Assembly (NCBI GenBank): GCA_023213395.1
Contig: CM041465.1
Location: 153,519,741-153,583,740 of the forward strand
Direction of reading: 5' to 3'
Source of the DNA: Cycas panzhihuaensis
Taxonomy: Eukaryota > Cycadophyta
DNA: 64,000 nucleotides
Positions 9,949 through 22,474 of this stretch are shown piece after piece. Each line of letters starts with the position of its first letter. Position 1 is the stretch's first letter. A program made the position numbers and the translations under genes. The notes below the pieces were generated by a model. That model saw only the letters and a list, made by a program, of their open reading frames with translations, ran no database searches and had not been told where the DNA came from.

Positions 9949-12832
9949 TTTTAGTTAAAGTTTTAAAAATATGGTAAATGCGATGAGGTTTGAAAATATT
10001 TTGAATTTAAAATTTGACCCAAGTGACAATATCCAAGATTTTGCCCAAAGTTTTCAAAGTGGACTAGCCCATAATAAGGCTTCTAGGCTCTAAGTTTAAG
10101 GGTCTCCAAGGGAAATCTTTGGTTATTATTCTGTCTAGTGGTGCTTGCTCATAAGTGGAAAAATAGAGACCATACTAATACGTGAGTTCAAGGATCGATA
10201 TACCTTAGTACTAAGGTCGCTAAGGTTTTATACCCCTGTTGTGGTTCCACCTGCGCCAAACTTATATCTACCAACAAATCTAATAGTAAAAGTTGCATAA
10301 ACCAAGATAGTCACCCTCTCTAGGTCTAGAATTGGTCTTCAGATACCAATAAGGATAGGTTCTCCAACTCAGTGTACCACCTAATACATCTTATAGCTAA
10401 TGGATTTCTTCATCTAATATGAGTAGGCTAGTTAGCGTGTGTGTGTTGGTAACTTCAGGGGTCCTAACCATTCCTTTTGCAAATCTAGAAAATAGAGTGA
10501 TTGATTCGAGAGTTATCTTTTTAATGTGAGAATATATTAATTAAAATTATGGTCTAGCTTAGGTTTTACAAAGTTCCTTTTATGTGAAATAAAGTAACCT
10601 AAAAATAAATCCACTAAGTAAGATAAATATAGAAATCATCTTTATGAAATGGAAATGTGCTTCAAATTTTCAAATGAGTATATGCTATAGACATTCTTCA
10701 AATCTCACTAAAGTAAGTAAATAAAGTAATGAAACTTTTCTTCTTCAAGGAAGCCAAAGAATATAAGATAATATGTAAACTAGTTCTTCTAACTTGATAT
10801 GTTTATAGAAAGAAACAAGGACCTATATGCTCCTTTAATGCTTTTAAAATACAAAGTTGAACTTTGTAGCTTTCAATGATTCGAGTCAAATAAACAATTT
10901 TATTTTACAATTACCTTTGTAACTTTCAAATGAAATAAGGAACTAAAGGCTTAAATAAAATGAAATGACTTCTTTATCAAAGTATGCAAGATAATGAGAA
11001 TGTCTAATTATCCCTTTGTAGAGCAAAATGGTTATATAAAACTTGAAATTCTTAAGTAGAACCTTTGCTCAAAGTAATAAAATGGAAAAAAGTTATATGT
11101 ATTCAATGACTAATGTAAGGAATAAATAGATTTAATACAAATGGTACTTGTTTATTGAATTTGCACCACTTAGGTTGTTGAAAACTTAAAGTGTTAAAAA
11201 AAAAAAAACTCTTGGATATAAAACAACTTAAAATTTTATACAAAGACCAATAATAACTTCAAAAATCAATTAGTAATGATCAATGATATAAGTATAATCC
11301 TTTGAAACAATAAAATTCTTAAAAAGTTATAAAAAATAAGCATGTCTAGGTTGAACACAACTCAAGTTCTCTAGCTTCGAAAGCCTATAAAATGATGTCA
11401 AAATATAATCCTACTAATTCCTATATATAGGACACTGAATTATATTTCCAATGAATTAGACGATTTGAAAAACAAAGTTTGTATGACAAAGTTATTACAG
11501 AAATTGTAAGAAGGCCTCTTTATGGCTAGTAAAATAATAACTGAAAGAAAGGGTCATTTTGACTGATTACATCTCACCCAAAACAATATCAAATTTTATA
11601 AATAACGATTATACACTATAGCACTCTAAAATATAATCGCAATGGAACTAGTTTCACTTAAATTTGATATGCCAATAATGAGATTTAATGGAAAACATGA
11701 TAGAGTCTCTTTGAAGAAAAAAAATACAAAGGAAACATTTAATAAAATAGATTGGCCCCTTAGCTAATTAAGCCTAAGGACACATGGAGGTTAATATGAC
11801 CATCAGTTGGGGACCTAAAGGGGCTCTAGACTTCAAATAACTATAAAAAATAGTTAACTTCCTTTAAAACCAAAAATAATTAAGAATAATTTATAAAATT
11901 TTAAGTTTAAGCCCATTGTCGTTAAATACCAAGGTCATATAGGGGGTCAAAGTGACTGAAACGGGGGCTAAAGGTGATGGACTCTAATTAATAATGAAAT
12001 ACAATTCAATTTTATCAACCTTATAAACTTAATACAAATAAAAATAGAAAATGATGACGTCTACAACTTATTGGACCTCCGCAGCGAAATAAAGACGAAA
12101 GAACAGATCAAAACGATTGAAAATACTAGTAGATGCTTATGGGATCTAAGGGGGATGTAAATATGATGGTAACAATGGATTTAGGGAAGAAATCAGGTCT
12201 AAAATTGGCCTCAGAAATGAGATTTTTACTCACGAATTTACATGAGGGCATATAAGTACTAAGAGATTCTGGAGCCTTGAAACCACTTCAAATGATCATC
12301 AAACTCCATGAAATCACAGAGGGAGAGGTGCGGCACATAGAGGAAGGTCTTGAAATAGATGGCACTACTAATGATACTTTGATTTAAGAGAATAAAGGTG
12401 CCAAAGTCTGAGGGTCTTATTAGACCATACAAAGAGGAACAAAGCCAGATATAGGGTTAGGGTTCTCTCCCTGTATTTGCCATTTGGACTTGCCTCTTCG
12501 AACCCTAGCTCCGCCTCCTTGTGCATCCAAACCTTCTTTCTAGTCCTATACCTGCCTCCTGTTTGAACCTTTAAAGGGCGACCTTCTTTAAACACTATTC
12601 TTGATCTGGGGCATTTCGTCGACCCTACCCCATTCTGCTCACAAAGGATAACTCACGTTGGATTCCTAACTAGGAGGCTACGGTGAGCCTCCATTTACAC
12701 ATTGTCCTCAAGACTACAAGAGAGCGATTCTCACTACTACCTTCATCTCAGATCGTTGTCGCCTTCGTCTCGCAGATCACTACCCAAACCCTTGTTAGAG
12801 CGTGAAGCAAAACGTTAAGTGAGATCATTCCT
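9949..12832 (-). other. Long untranslated leader of C, no gene
   Basis: Nearly 2.9 kb upstream of C Gag with no convincing coding frame on either strand. About 10480-12050 is AT-rich. About 12430-12830 is clearly richer in G, C and CpG and contains a 7-bp stem (GGAGGCT 12673-12679, AGCCTCC 12686-12692). Transcript-start or packaging signals could lie there, but that is inference. The frame 12368-12595 has no recognisable domain. Confidence 0.45.
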
Positions 12833-13505
12833 TGTGAAATTTGAACTTGAAAAAACTTTAAAAAGTTTGAATATTTGTCCTTTAGCTTGATCATTATTAA
12901 CTTGCCTCATCCTTCAGTGATATATGTTTCTTTAATATTGAGTGGTTCAAACGATGTCCAACTATGTGTAGCTTGATTTGAATGAGGATGAATGGTTGCA
13001 ACTCTAACTTTATCTCCGGAACTTTGACTTTGTCTTCTAAAATCTTTGTATTGTGAGTAACTATCATATCATAAGATTTTTCCCCCTCAAATAGAGGATC
13101 AACTTCATGTGTAACAAGGTAATCGTTTATTTGACTTAAATGCTCTACCTTAGTCTTTCTATCACAATCAACCTACTCGACATCCGCCTCACATGCTCAA
13201 TAATATCAAAGTTGAATTCATTTATATTAAGGGTTACTCCCCTATAAATAGAATCTAAGGTGTCCCATATGGCTTTGAAGGTTGTCATTTCACAAACTTT
13301 AGAAAAAACATTATCATCTATAGTGCAAAATAATATAGCTAAGACTTCATTTTCCTTTTATGTCTTCTTTATTATTAAGGTCATATCCATCTTGTAGGTA
13401 TCTCCAAAAATCATTTGTAATAAAATAAGTTTGTATTGTTTTATGCCATTGTGAAAATCATGGGCATCAAATATAGGAAACGATTTTATTTAGATTGATT
13501 ACCAT
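12833..13505 (-). pseudogene. L2 Gag remnant
   Basis: Starts MVINLNKI at 13505, paralogous to the L1 and L3 Gag starts. It continues in shifted frames with KENEVLAILFCTIDDNVF and MTTFKAIWDTLDSIYRG, the copia Gag UBN2 pattern. Multiple stops are present. Towards 12833 the sequence matches the spacer and RNase H tail region of L1, then ends abruptly against the C leader. Confidence 0.6.
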
Positions 13506-16500
13506 TTGTATAAAAAACTTTAGTACATAATAAAAAAGAATATGTTATACAAGTAGACAAATCCTTAAATGAGTTCAATACTAATACAAGTAGATGATAA
13601 AAATATTTTAGAAAAGAACACAAGCCAATTTTAATAAGTTAACAATGATGTAGTCTTACCAATAAATTCTAAGAAAAAAAATGTAATGCCTTTGAGAGTG
13701 AAAAATACCCTTGGAAAGTAAATTGTATTACCAATTAGAAGCAATTTTTATAAGTGTAATAAGTAAATGAACTTTTCAACACTGATGAAAGAAAGTAACT
13801 AAAATCCTTTTAGCTATGCAGATCTGAAATAAGACCTTTTGATGATTAAAAAAAAAGAATTCTTAAGCTATTGATTTGCAAATAAATAAACACAAACTTG
13901 AGCAAGAAGATGACCTTTTTTTCAATGCAAGAAATCTTTTTATCTTAATGAATATATATAGTGTTGAAAATCTGAAATATATATGTATATCTTCACTTTA
14001 AAAAAGATAAAAAATATGAAGAAGAAACTTTAAAAAAATGAATTGTACACGTTTTATGTTACGTGACCACTTGGCTTGTCACCTTCTTTAGATATATATG
14101 ATCAATTTTTGCTACAAATCAACTTAAAAGAATCTATATGAAAGTCAAATAAAATCTTCAATAATGTATTAGAAGTGATCAATAAGAAATAAAATAAAGA
14201 ACTCCTTAAAAGAAGGGTTAAGAGGACAAGCTTCTTGGGATATCTCAAATGTACAAGTTGATCAGCTTCAAAGCTATACTAAAAAACTTTCTAAATAAGG
14301 TGATATTACACCAATTTAAATATCAATAAAATATCTATTCAACAAAACTGACCGTTTTGAGAACAGGTTCCTACAAGTCAACATTTTAATATACAAAATA
14401 TGAAGTCCTCTTTTTTAGGCTTAACGGGAGCCTAGGGCTTAAAATATTATAAAATGCTAGTAAAATTCTTATAGAATAATGTAAAATGATCAAATATAGT
14501 TTAGGGAGCTACTTAATATACTTTTTAGTTAAAAAATTTGAGAAATAATCTATAAAAATATGCAATAATAATAAATTAGAAGCTATTATGTACCTCAACT
14601 TTGATGGCTTTGAAAATGTGCAAGAACACTTTAAAACTTATAAATAATAGTGTCAATTTAAGATGAACGAGTTAGTTTCCCAACAAAACTGACGGATCTG
14701 AATTCTGATGTGAAACTGAAAAGTTATAATGAAAATAACATCAAGTACTTTTGATGTTAATAATCTAAAAAAGGCTTTTTAAAAAAAAAATTGACTTAAA
14801 CTAATTATAAACATGTCAAATCGACTCCAAATATGGTAAATAACCAGTCTAAACTATAGCCCAGAAAATTATGGACTCAACAGGATTGGTTTCATTAGAA
14901 ACAGATACCCCAAAGAAGAGATATCAGAAAATTAGTTGGGTGCCCTATGTATTAAGGAAAAGTTTAAAAAAGAAAAAAGAAAAATATTATAAAGGTTAAG
15001 TTATCCCATTTAACAAATAAACTATGGGTCACATGGGTTGATGTGATGAGGAGCACAACTCTCAAGAGGGATTAGGCCTTATACATGGATTTGAAAATCT
15101 ATATGATAGGATTTAATTTTTTATATACTTTATAACATAAAACAAATATTATCAAACCGTGAATACATTGAATTATGGACGATGGCTATGCAGAGGCAAA
15201 AGCAAGCATGTAAATATGCAATCGAATTAGTCTAGGCACATTTGGATGGAGACAAAGGATCACCACTAGATGACACACTACTCGGGCCTGAAAGCACGCT
15301 TAGAAAATAGTAAATAATAAATGCATTATATGAAAGAGGACACAGTCAGAGAGGATCATATGTGACGCAGGGATTTTTTAAGCCTGAAACATGATGAAAT
15401 TCGATATTGTAGCTAGAACAAAGGCATCGAGGGTCCACTCAGATGGATCAAATAGAGTTTTTTTTTTTTTTTTTTTTCAGAATTTCATCAAAGTCTCTAC
15501 CACTCAAAAATGAACGATCCACCATTCAAAACAAAGAATCAACTCCTCTATAGAAATATACATAACAAAATCACTTAAGAATGGACATCCATAAAGATTC
15601 ATGTATTGACAAGTACTAAAAGCACAATTTGAAACAACTCAAAGTTTGTCTAGAAAAAATTATACACCAAATAAAGCAAAGCCCAATGTTCCAATGACTT
15701 CAATATCCTCTAGAAAAATCACAAGTAGAAAGCCTAAAACAACATTTAATTAATATACCTTGTTATATTGAAAATTCTTGATACCAAACAAACTACTCCT
15801 TCACTTTATGCAATCTCAGAGGTTCGATTCCTAGAGGCTTTAATGAGTTCTGAGCTAAGAAGAACATAAAACTCATATGAAGGTGTCGATCTTGAGTTAC
15901 AGGATTGGGGGTAGGCAATGCACATTGATTAAATATGTTCTCGCATCATCTATGGGGGCAACAGTTGCTCAGATCATAGAGACAAAGATACATGCTGAGA
16001 AGATCCTTAAATAAAGATCTCATTCAAAAAAAAAAAAAAAAATTATATAATTTATATATATATATAAATGAAAAAAAGGTTTTGTGCAGCCGCTAAATCA
16101 TGACAAAATAGAGATGAAATTTGTGCATTAAAAAATCTTTCAAATCAATCGAATATTTAATGAATGTCCTCACTACATCTGCCCCGATTGATCTATAGTG
16201 TTCTCACTTGATAATTGAATAAAAAATATTTTAAAAAATGTAATTTATATATATAAAAATGGAAAAATGTTTATTGAATATGCGCAGTCACTAGAGGTCA
16301 TATAATGGCGAATTTTAATCTGAGGATCGATTAAAACAACTTGTAAATTGATTTGAGAGAGACGCCAACAATATGCAATGAAGAAATACTCTAAGAAAAT
16401 TAATATTTAATATAAAATAAAATGAAAAATAACGAATATAATGTCGTACAGTGATGGAGGAAGCACAAAGATGTAGATTGATTTGGAAATCAATAAAAAA

Positions 16501-17599
16501 TCTTTAGAACCTGGTAAAAAATAATCTAAATAGGGTGCAATAGATCCACAGAGGAATTTGATCACAAATCTTTCAAAAAATATAATTCTTATATAAAAAA
16601 ATTTGAAAAAATGTGTCAACTGAAGGATGCACTTAGAGGGAAAGATTTAGCATGTTAGATCTCACCAACAAAGGAACAAAATCAGACAAAATTAGAGGAG
16701 TAGCTCGATAGTATTGATGTCAATATCTTTGTCAAATTTTGTGACAAATAGATGACTATATGCAGAGAACGAAGCTTTAGCTCCCAAGGAGGTTTTACGC
16801 CTTTATGGAGACTGTGCAGCTCAAGAAATGCTTATAATTAGGCTGAACTTCTTTGGTCTATCTTGTATCAGACCTTCACCCCTTTCACATAAAAAATATG
16901 ATAAGAAAAGAAGTCAAAACAAGCAAATAAGAGAAGGGGCAGTGTGGTTTTACTGCCAAAAAAATAACTGAGCTTCCAAAAGGGAGATCTCCTCATCAGA
17001 GGACCAAAAATTAAAATCGTTGAATCTAATACAAAGCTGACTCAGAGAGCTTCAAAATGACTAGGGATTTGCTTGGGTTTCATTCACCGTGGAGACCGCA
17101 TCACCACCAGAAATGAATAAGTTCCTTCCCAAACCTTGAGAAAATGGTGAATAGACAATAAAATCTTATAAAATATTAAATGAGATTTTAATATAACTTC
17201 CAAAACCTCATAGGTTAAATATGCAAAAATTATTGCATAGATCTAAAAAATATTGAATAAATAGACTAAATACACCAAACATGGCCAAATATTTAACAAA
17301 ATATGCAAAACTTGTTCATAAAAACTTCATAAAGTAATGAGATCTTGAATATTTTATCGATTATAACCGCTATCCTACACTGATCTATGAAAACATAGGT
17401 TATTTTACAAATATAAATTAGAAATAATCAAAATTTTTAATAAAACATAGTATAAGAAACTACGAATAAGCTTTGTAGAAAATGAATAGAACTAATATTT
17501 GGCTTGTCGTGAGTAGATCTGCTTTGAAACTAATGGATCTTCTTACTAAAAAAGAAACCTTTAATGTGCCAAAATCGAGCCAATGTACGCAGGATCTAC
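13506..17599 (-). other. Long leader of L2, no gene
   Basis: About 4.1 kb between primer-binding site and Gag with no supported gene. Parts align with the L1 leader, for example 14396-14455 with 36215-36270. It holds homopolymers (poly-T near 15460, poly-A near 16027), an AT microsatellite near 16055, and a series of related A-rich blocks from about 16040 to 16640. About 16690-17130 is less AT-rich. Reading frames such as 16407-16619 look accidental. Confidence 0.5.
16040..16640. repeat. Degenerate tandem blocks in the L2 leader
   Basis: Four similar blocks begin near 16045, 16238, 16405 and 16580. Each opens with an AT-rich TTATATATAAAAATG-like run followed by A-rich sequence and a less AT-rich tail. 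Spacing is roughly 165-195 bp. The similarity was judged by eye and is weak in the tails. Confidence 0.35.
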
Positions 17600-17611
17600 G
17601 CTCTGATACTA
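17600..17611 (-). promoter_or_regulatory. tRNA primer-binding site of L2
   Basis: The minus strand reads TAGTATCAGAGC, one base from the usual TGGTATCAGAGC complement of initiator tRNA-Met. It lies two bases inside the LTR edge at 17614. Confidence 0.7.
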
Positions 17612-17613
17612 AA

Positions 17614-17933
17614 TGAAGGTTTGTAAAATGGAGATAGAGTGGAGTAATACATCAAGTAATTAAACCATTGTTGCATAAATATAATAATCTTTTGTATTCA
17701 GTCCATCTTTAAGAAAGTATTACAAATGTCCAAAATGAAGGTATTGTCAAAAGACACAAGGGTTTGTCACCCAGTAAAGATATAGTTTGAGGGAGGAGGG
17801 AAACCTCCAAAATTTTAAATATAATAAAATAATGCTTAACTGAAATAACTTTAACCTTACCTTACTTACCTTCACATGTGTGCACTTACATGTGTAAATG
17901 GCGGGAGTGGGATGATGAACATTAACCCCAACA
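17614..17933 (-). repeat. 5' LTR of L2
   Basis: Similar along its length to 38617-39040 and, with indels, to 34300-34693. The minus-strand ends are TGTTGGGG and CCTTCA. The right flank is X. Confidence 0.65.
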
Positions 17934-20900
17934 ATTTTTTTTCTTGAATGTTCATGAATTAAAAGTTCTTGTAATCTATATCTTCTTTCATTGCTCCTAG
18001 TATTTTGAGTTATTTTCTATACTTCTATCCAATGGTTTGGCAAATATTGTAAACCATAAATTCGTTATTCATTAAAATTATTTCATCATTCTCTTTGCAG
18101 ATTTTTTAGTTACTCTTATAAGCTATATGTGGTCTTCATCAATGCCATTGTAATGTTATTTTGTGGGTTTCTCCTATGTCTTGGAAATTCTTCTATACTT
18201 ATTCCTTTAGAGCCAAGGTATTGTTAAACCCCTCATTTTATTTAGATATCATCATTATTTGTATTCTCATTATGATTCTCAGTTGATATATATGACATTT
18301 TTCTAACACTTTATATTGTTTCCTAAAGCTCTTAATAATAACCTTGGAACGTTGTCAAGTTCTTGGTTAGATTTTTAAGTTTTAGACTACGTACATTTTT
18401 AAATTGTCTATTAGGTATATAGATTAAGCATTAAAAATTTGATACTAACCTATCATGAACTCTCCATAACACCCTTGCTATAAAGGGCTCTCATGACTTT
18501 ACTTTGATGGAACTCATCATAATTACCTAACAAGGCTAGTACGAATAATTTAATCTTGAATTTATGAAGTTTAGTTAGAGTAGAAATTGCATAGTGGAAT
18601 TGTCCTGATAGAGTTGACATATCAAAGCAAATACAGGTACTTCACAACTATACCTAAATCCCTTTTACTAATAATAGTAATACAAAAATATAATGAGCCA
18701 AACTATTGTATTCCTTAATGAGTTATTTTATAAATTTTAGAATAAGAAAATAATCAAACTAGATTGCCTAGATGGATTCAAAACTTAACCTTTCTAAATC
18801 TTAAGAAGGAAGTTGCCCCCAAATTAGAGCAAATGATATGAATGCTAAAATATTAATATGTTACTCTTGACATAGTCTCTAAGATTTTCCCTTCACAAAT
18901 ATCTTATTTAGAAATCTAATCAATACGTAGTTACTATTGAAATATTTTATTCTTCCACACTTTACATGTTTTTCTAGATATAATTAGGATAATCCACATT
19001 TCAAATACTTCATTATTAGATTAATCTCATTGAATACCTTATTATGTCACCTATTCTATTAGCTTTAGACATCTCTCTTTTACGATCTATTTAGTATTTG
19101 GACTCTAATTCTATATTTAAGTCCTTTATTGTTCACCCTTTCTTTTATCCATCTTCTTTATTTAAAAATCCTCGTGCACTCTTAACCTTGCTCATTTATC
19201 TATTTAAATGCATCACCTTCTTAGGGGGAATTCATGCAATGATATGGACTCTAATACCTATAATAGTATTCATAGTTATTAATTTTAAAGTAGAGTCTTC
19301 ACATAGGAGTTCCCGGTGGCCCTTATCTATTAGAAATTTCATTAGTAAACAAGAAAGTTATGAGTGAAATTATGAAGGTTAGTCAATTATGTTTCATACT
19401 ACCATACTATACTTTTAAAATTGTAGGCCAATGGGTAAATCTTATAGGTATGTATGTATGTATAAGATTATAAACACCCTTGAATAAGGGTCCCCATATA
19501 ATTAAAATTGTTAAAATTTATTTCTAGTCATGTGAGACATCACAAAATGTTTAAGGTTTCCTAGGTATAAATTTTCACTTGACTAATTGTATTTAATGGT
19601 AAATAGTAAAAATGTCACCTTAAATATATTTTAAGTATAAAATCTCTTTATATAAATAGATAACCCTTTTAGAGAGTTATGGAATAATAGGTTGAATATG
19701 AAAAAGGGTTAACTATTAAGGGTGTAATGGCTATTTTAGTGAAGTGTTATTTTATCTTAAAGGCTTTAATCCTTTTGACTTAAGTCAACATAGTCATAAA
19801 GAAAGTTTGTCCTTAAAAGTTTGACCCAAACACTTTTGACATAAAAATAACAAACATCAATGTGTCAATAAGAAAGAGACTAGCTTCAAGTGATAATAAT
19901 TTTCTCATACAATGCTTGATTTTTGAGTTCTACCACTATTGGAAAGCTCTTGGCATGTCATTCATAATGGAATAATTATTCAAGAATGAGAAATATTTCA
20001 ATATAATGATTTATCCCTTCAAAGTTATCACCTTGATGAGTTTTCCAAATTGGTATCTCGTGAGGCTAAAAACCTATAAATTTGATTTTTGATAACATTT
20101 TTGTGCAATGTCTATTTTGGAACTTCTATCTCTTAGTTTAAAGGTAATAAGATAATATATAATAAGACATATATTTCTCATCATGTGTCTCATCAATTCA
20201 AAGAAAATACTCTATAATACATTGCTTCTTCAATTTTTTATGAGTCTAAGAGAAAATTAAATCCTTACAATTGTTAACTTTTATATATTTCTTATGTAGT
20301 GCTAATTTTAGAACATCCATTAGTTGTTCTAAAGATGAAGAAACCATCTTCAAGTTGGTAGACTTATTCTTTATAAAATATAACTTCTATAGTAAAATAT
20401 ATAGCTTTAAAAAAGTCATAATTTTTAATTTATAATGACCCTACAGTTACAATACTTCTTCCATATCTTTTATTCATTCATATCATGTGGTCCCCTATAT
20501 ATATTGTATATTTAAGAAATTTGGCTACTTTCATATTATGTAAGCAACAAATAATATATAAAGAGACATATCTTGTATCCCAATGTAACACAAATCCATT
20601 ATAGATATACTAACTAGTTGAGTATACTATAAATGTTACGCCTTCACACTTGGTAGATAATAAAATAAGGTTCTACCTCACATAAGATGACTAAATCTTT
20701 GAAATGAATAGAATTTATACACATAGTTAAGAAGTGACCAAACCAAGAAGGATAATAAATCAAGTCTAGGTTAGGTCTTCATAGACAACCCTTGCACGTT
20801 TCTTTGGTAAACAAACTCTCTTAATCATCTCCTTAAATTAATGAACTCTAAGAACATGTCATATAACCTAGCTTATCAAATTCATCTTAATAGGGTAGAA

Positions 20901-21756
20901 GCCTACTTTTATGGAAAACCCATATTAATTATTGCTAATCAATCTCTCAAACAACATATCATACCTCCGTAACTCTCACTATTATCTCTTAGTCAGACAT
21001 TTTTTGATATTCTATTCCAAAAAGATATACATTTAGAAAACTAATTATTAATAGCTTAATAATACAAAATAAACATTACATGTAATATTATGAAATTTAA
21101 TATTCAAACACTATTAAGACTACTAATGAAGATAAAAGATATACCTATATTTCTAATTCTAAGAAAGACAAACATCATTTTGAGACATGGCATAATTAGA
21201 GTTCTATTACCCTTATTTTAGAATCTAACTTAGAAAGGTTAATTCATTATAACACTTTTATACTTAACCCCCTTCCTTAATCACTTCACACACTAGCCTT
21301 AGTTATGATGGAAGCCCTTCTTATAAGTACTATGTAAGCATGCACCCCTTCTTGTAGTTGATTCATTAATAGAAAAAGATAAACCTCGAAAGTTAGTATG
21401 GAAGTCCATCTTCATTAGTGACTACTTCCCCTCCTTCTTTATATATGAATATAACTTTGTATCATTTCTTGGAATGTTAGTGGATACTCCCTTACCATAT
21501 GAAAAAGAATTTTAAAGAACTATATGTCAAAACTAAATTTTTTTACTTTTCTAACTATTTAGAAATACAAACATGTTGAAATTGAGTTTCCCTATGTAAT
21601 TTATTTCTTCTAGGGGTTGAAGAATTTTGTTTCACTTAATTACCCTCTAGGTTCAAGTGCTATGGCTCTAAATTTAGCAAATCAATTACTCAAATTTTAA
21701 ATTACTACTCTCTAGCCCTCCAAATAAATTTCTACTCCTTTATTAATGTCCATATT
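17934..21756. repeat. Repeat family X, copy X3, no M insertion
   Basis: Colinear with X2: 17934 onward aligns with about 39505 onward, 19375 with about 40980, 21340 with about 44200. The site that holds M in the other copies is empty here (TACTA, 21328-21332). It is more diverged from X2 than copy A is. The longest frame (19098-19367, plus, 89 codons) has no recognised domain. X stops at 21756 where W1 begins. Confidence 0.6.
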
Positions 21757-21889
21757 TGATAAAAACAATGAAATTTAAGAAAGGACATGTTTGGTAGAGT
21801 AATAAAGAGCCTGAAAGCCATTTTCTTTCATTGGTTTTGGACATTACTAACATTGACAACACTACCAAAGAACTGGATTTCATCTACGC

Positions 21890-22474
21890 TCATTTTGGTT
21901 TGAAGAAATGGTGCTCCAAAGCTTCCTTAGCTAAAGACACTCCCTTGGGTTGAACTTCAACAAACCACGAAGCAAATCAATGAGGGCTTCTGATGAGGGA
22001 TCCCCATTTTTATTAATAAGATTCTGTAGGCGAGGCAATCTGGACCGCCAACTCGCCTATAGATGCAGCTTCGCCGCTTGAGTTCGCTACCATTTCTAAT
22101 GTACTCCTTCCACAATCGCACCCATTTTATCATATATTGAGGAATTGGTCCCAATACCCGCTGTATCATCAGAAGGTGTTCCAAATCATCATCGCCTCGA
22201 AAAGGACATTTCCACATAATAATTCTGCCAAAATGCACCTAACATTCCACAAATCGATAGGATAACTCCATCCAACACCCATTACCGCCTCAGTGCTCTA
22301 GATGCTCTCGTGGTAACTACCTTCCCATGGTATTGGTTCTCGGATGTGGCAGAACCAAAATCTATGAGTTTAATCTCACTTGACGAGGGAATGCACTTAG
22401 AATGATTCTTACAATGCTAAGAATTCTTGTCATATTCCGAGGAGATGAGAAGAATGTTGTCAGGCTTTAGATCA
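21890..22474 (-). pseudogene. LAMMER (AFC-type) kinase fragment, C-terminal half
   Basis: Colinear with the C-terminal half of the kinase at 52294-52882. It runs from inside the catalytic-loop DLKPDN (cut at 22474) to the stop at 21890-21892. The family signature survives as EHLLMIQRVLGPIPQYM in the frame 21957-22238, matching the EHLAMMERVLGP signature of LAMMER kinases. The N-terminal lobe, the start and the upstream region are gone, deleted at a shared ATCA. Frameshifts and substitutions are more numerous than in the W2 copy. It cannot encode an active kinase. Confidence 0.85.

Larger units (their letters stand above)
5571..12832 (-). mobile_element. C element, Ty1/copia retrotransposon, 5' LTR missing
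   Basis: A minus-strand copia element. In transcription order: leader (12832-9949), Gag (9948 to about 9000), zinc knuckle (about 8881-8940), GAG-pre-integrase (8251-8388), integrase (8250-7800), reverse transcriptase and RNase H (about 7450-5815), polypurine tract and 3' LTR (ending at 5795). The order integrase before reverse transcriptase defines copia. Stops and frameshifts interrupt every domain. No 5' LTR or primer-binding site is visible before the junction with L2 at about 12832, so the element is truncated there. A shorter copy is at 46083-47972. Confidence 0.85.
12833..17933 (-). mobile_element. L2 element, non-autonomous copia derivative, 3' end missing
   Basis: A minus-strand member of L. 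The 5' LTR is 17614-17933, followed by a primer-binding site at 17600-17611 (minus strand TAGTATCAGAGC), a leader of about 4.1 kb, and a Gag remnant starting at 13505. It then reaches L 3' sequence that stops at about 12833, short of the polypurine tract and 3' LTR. It lacks integrase and reverse transcriptase, so mobility would have depended on enzymes from another copia element. Best called LARD-like with a Gag remnant. Confidence 0.7.

Noticed and set aside
12445-12475. Telomere-like AGGGTTAGGGTT text
   Set aside because: Less than two clean units, within an element leader; no array.
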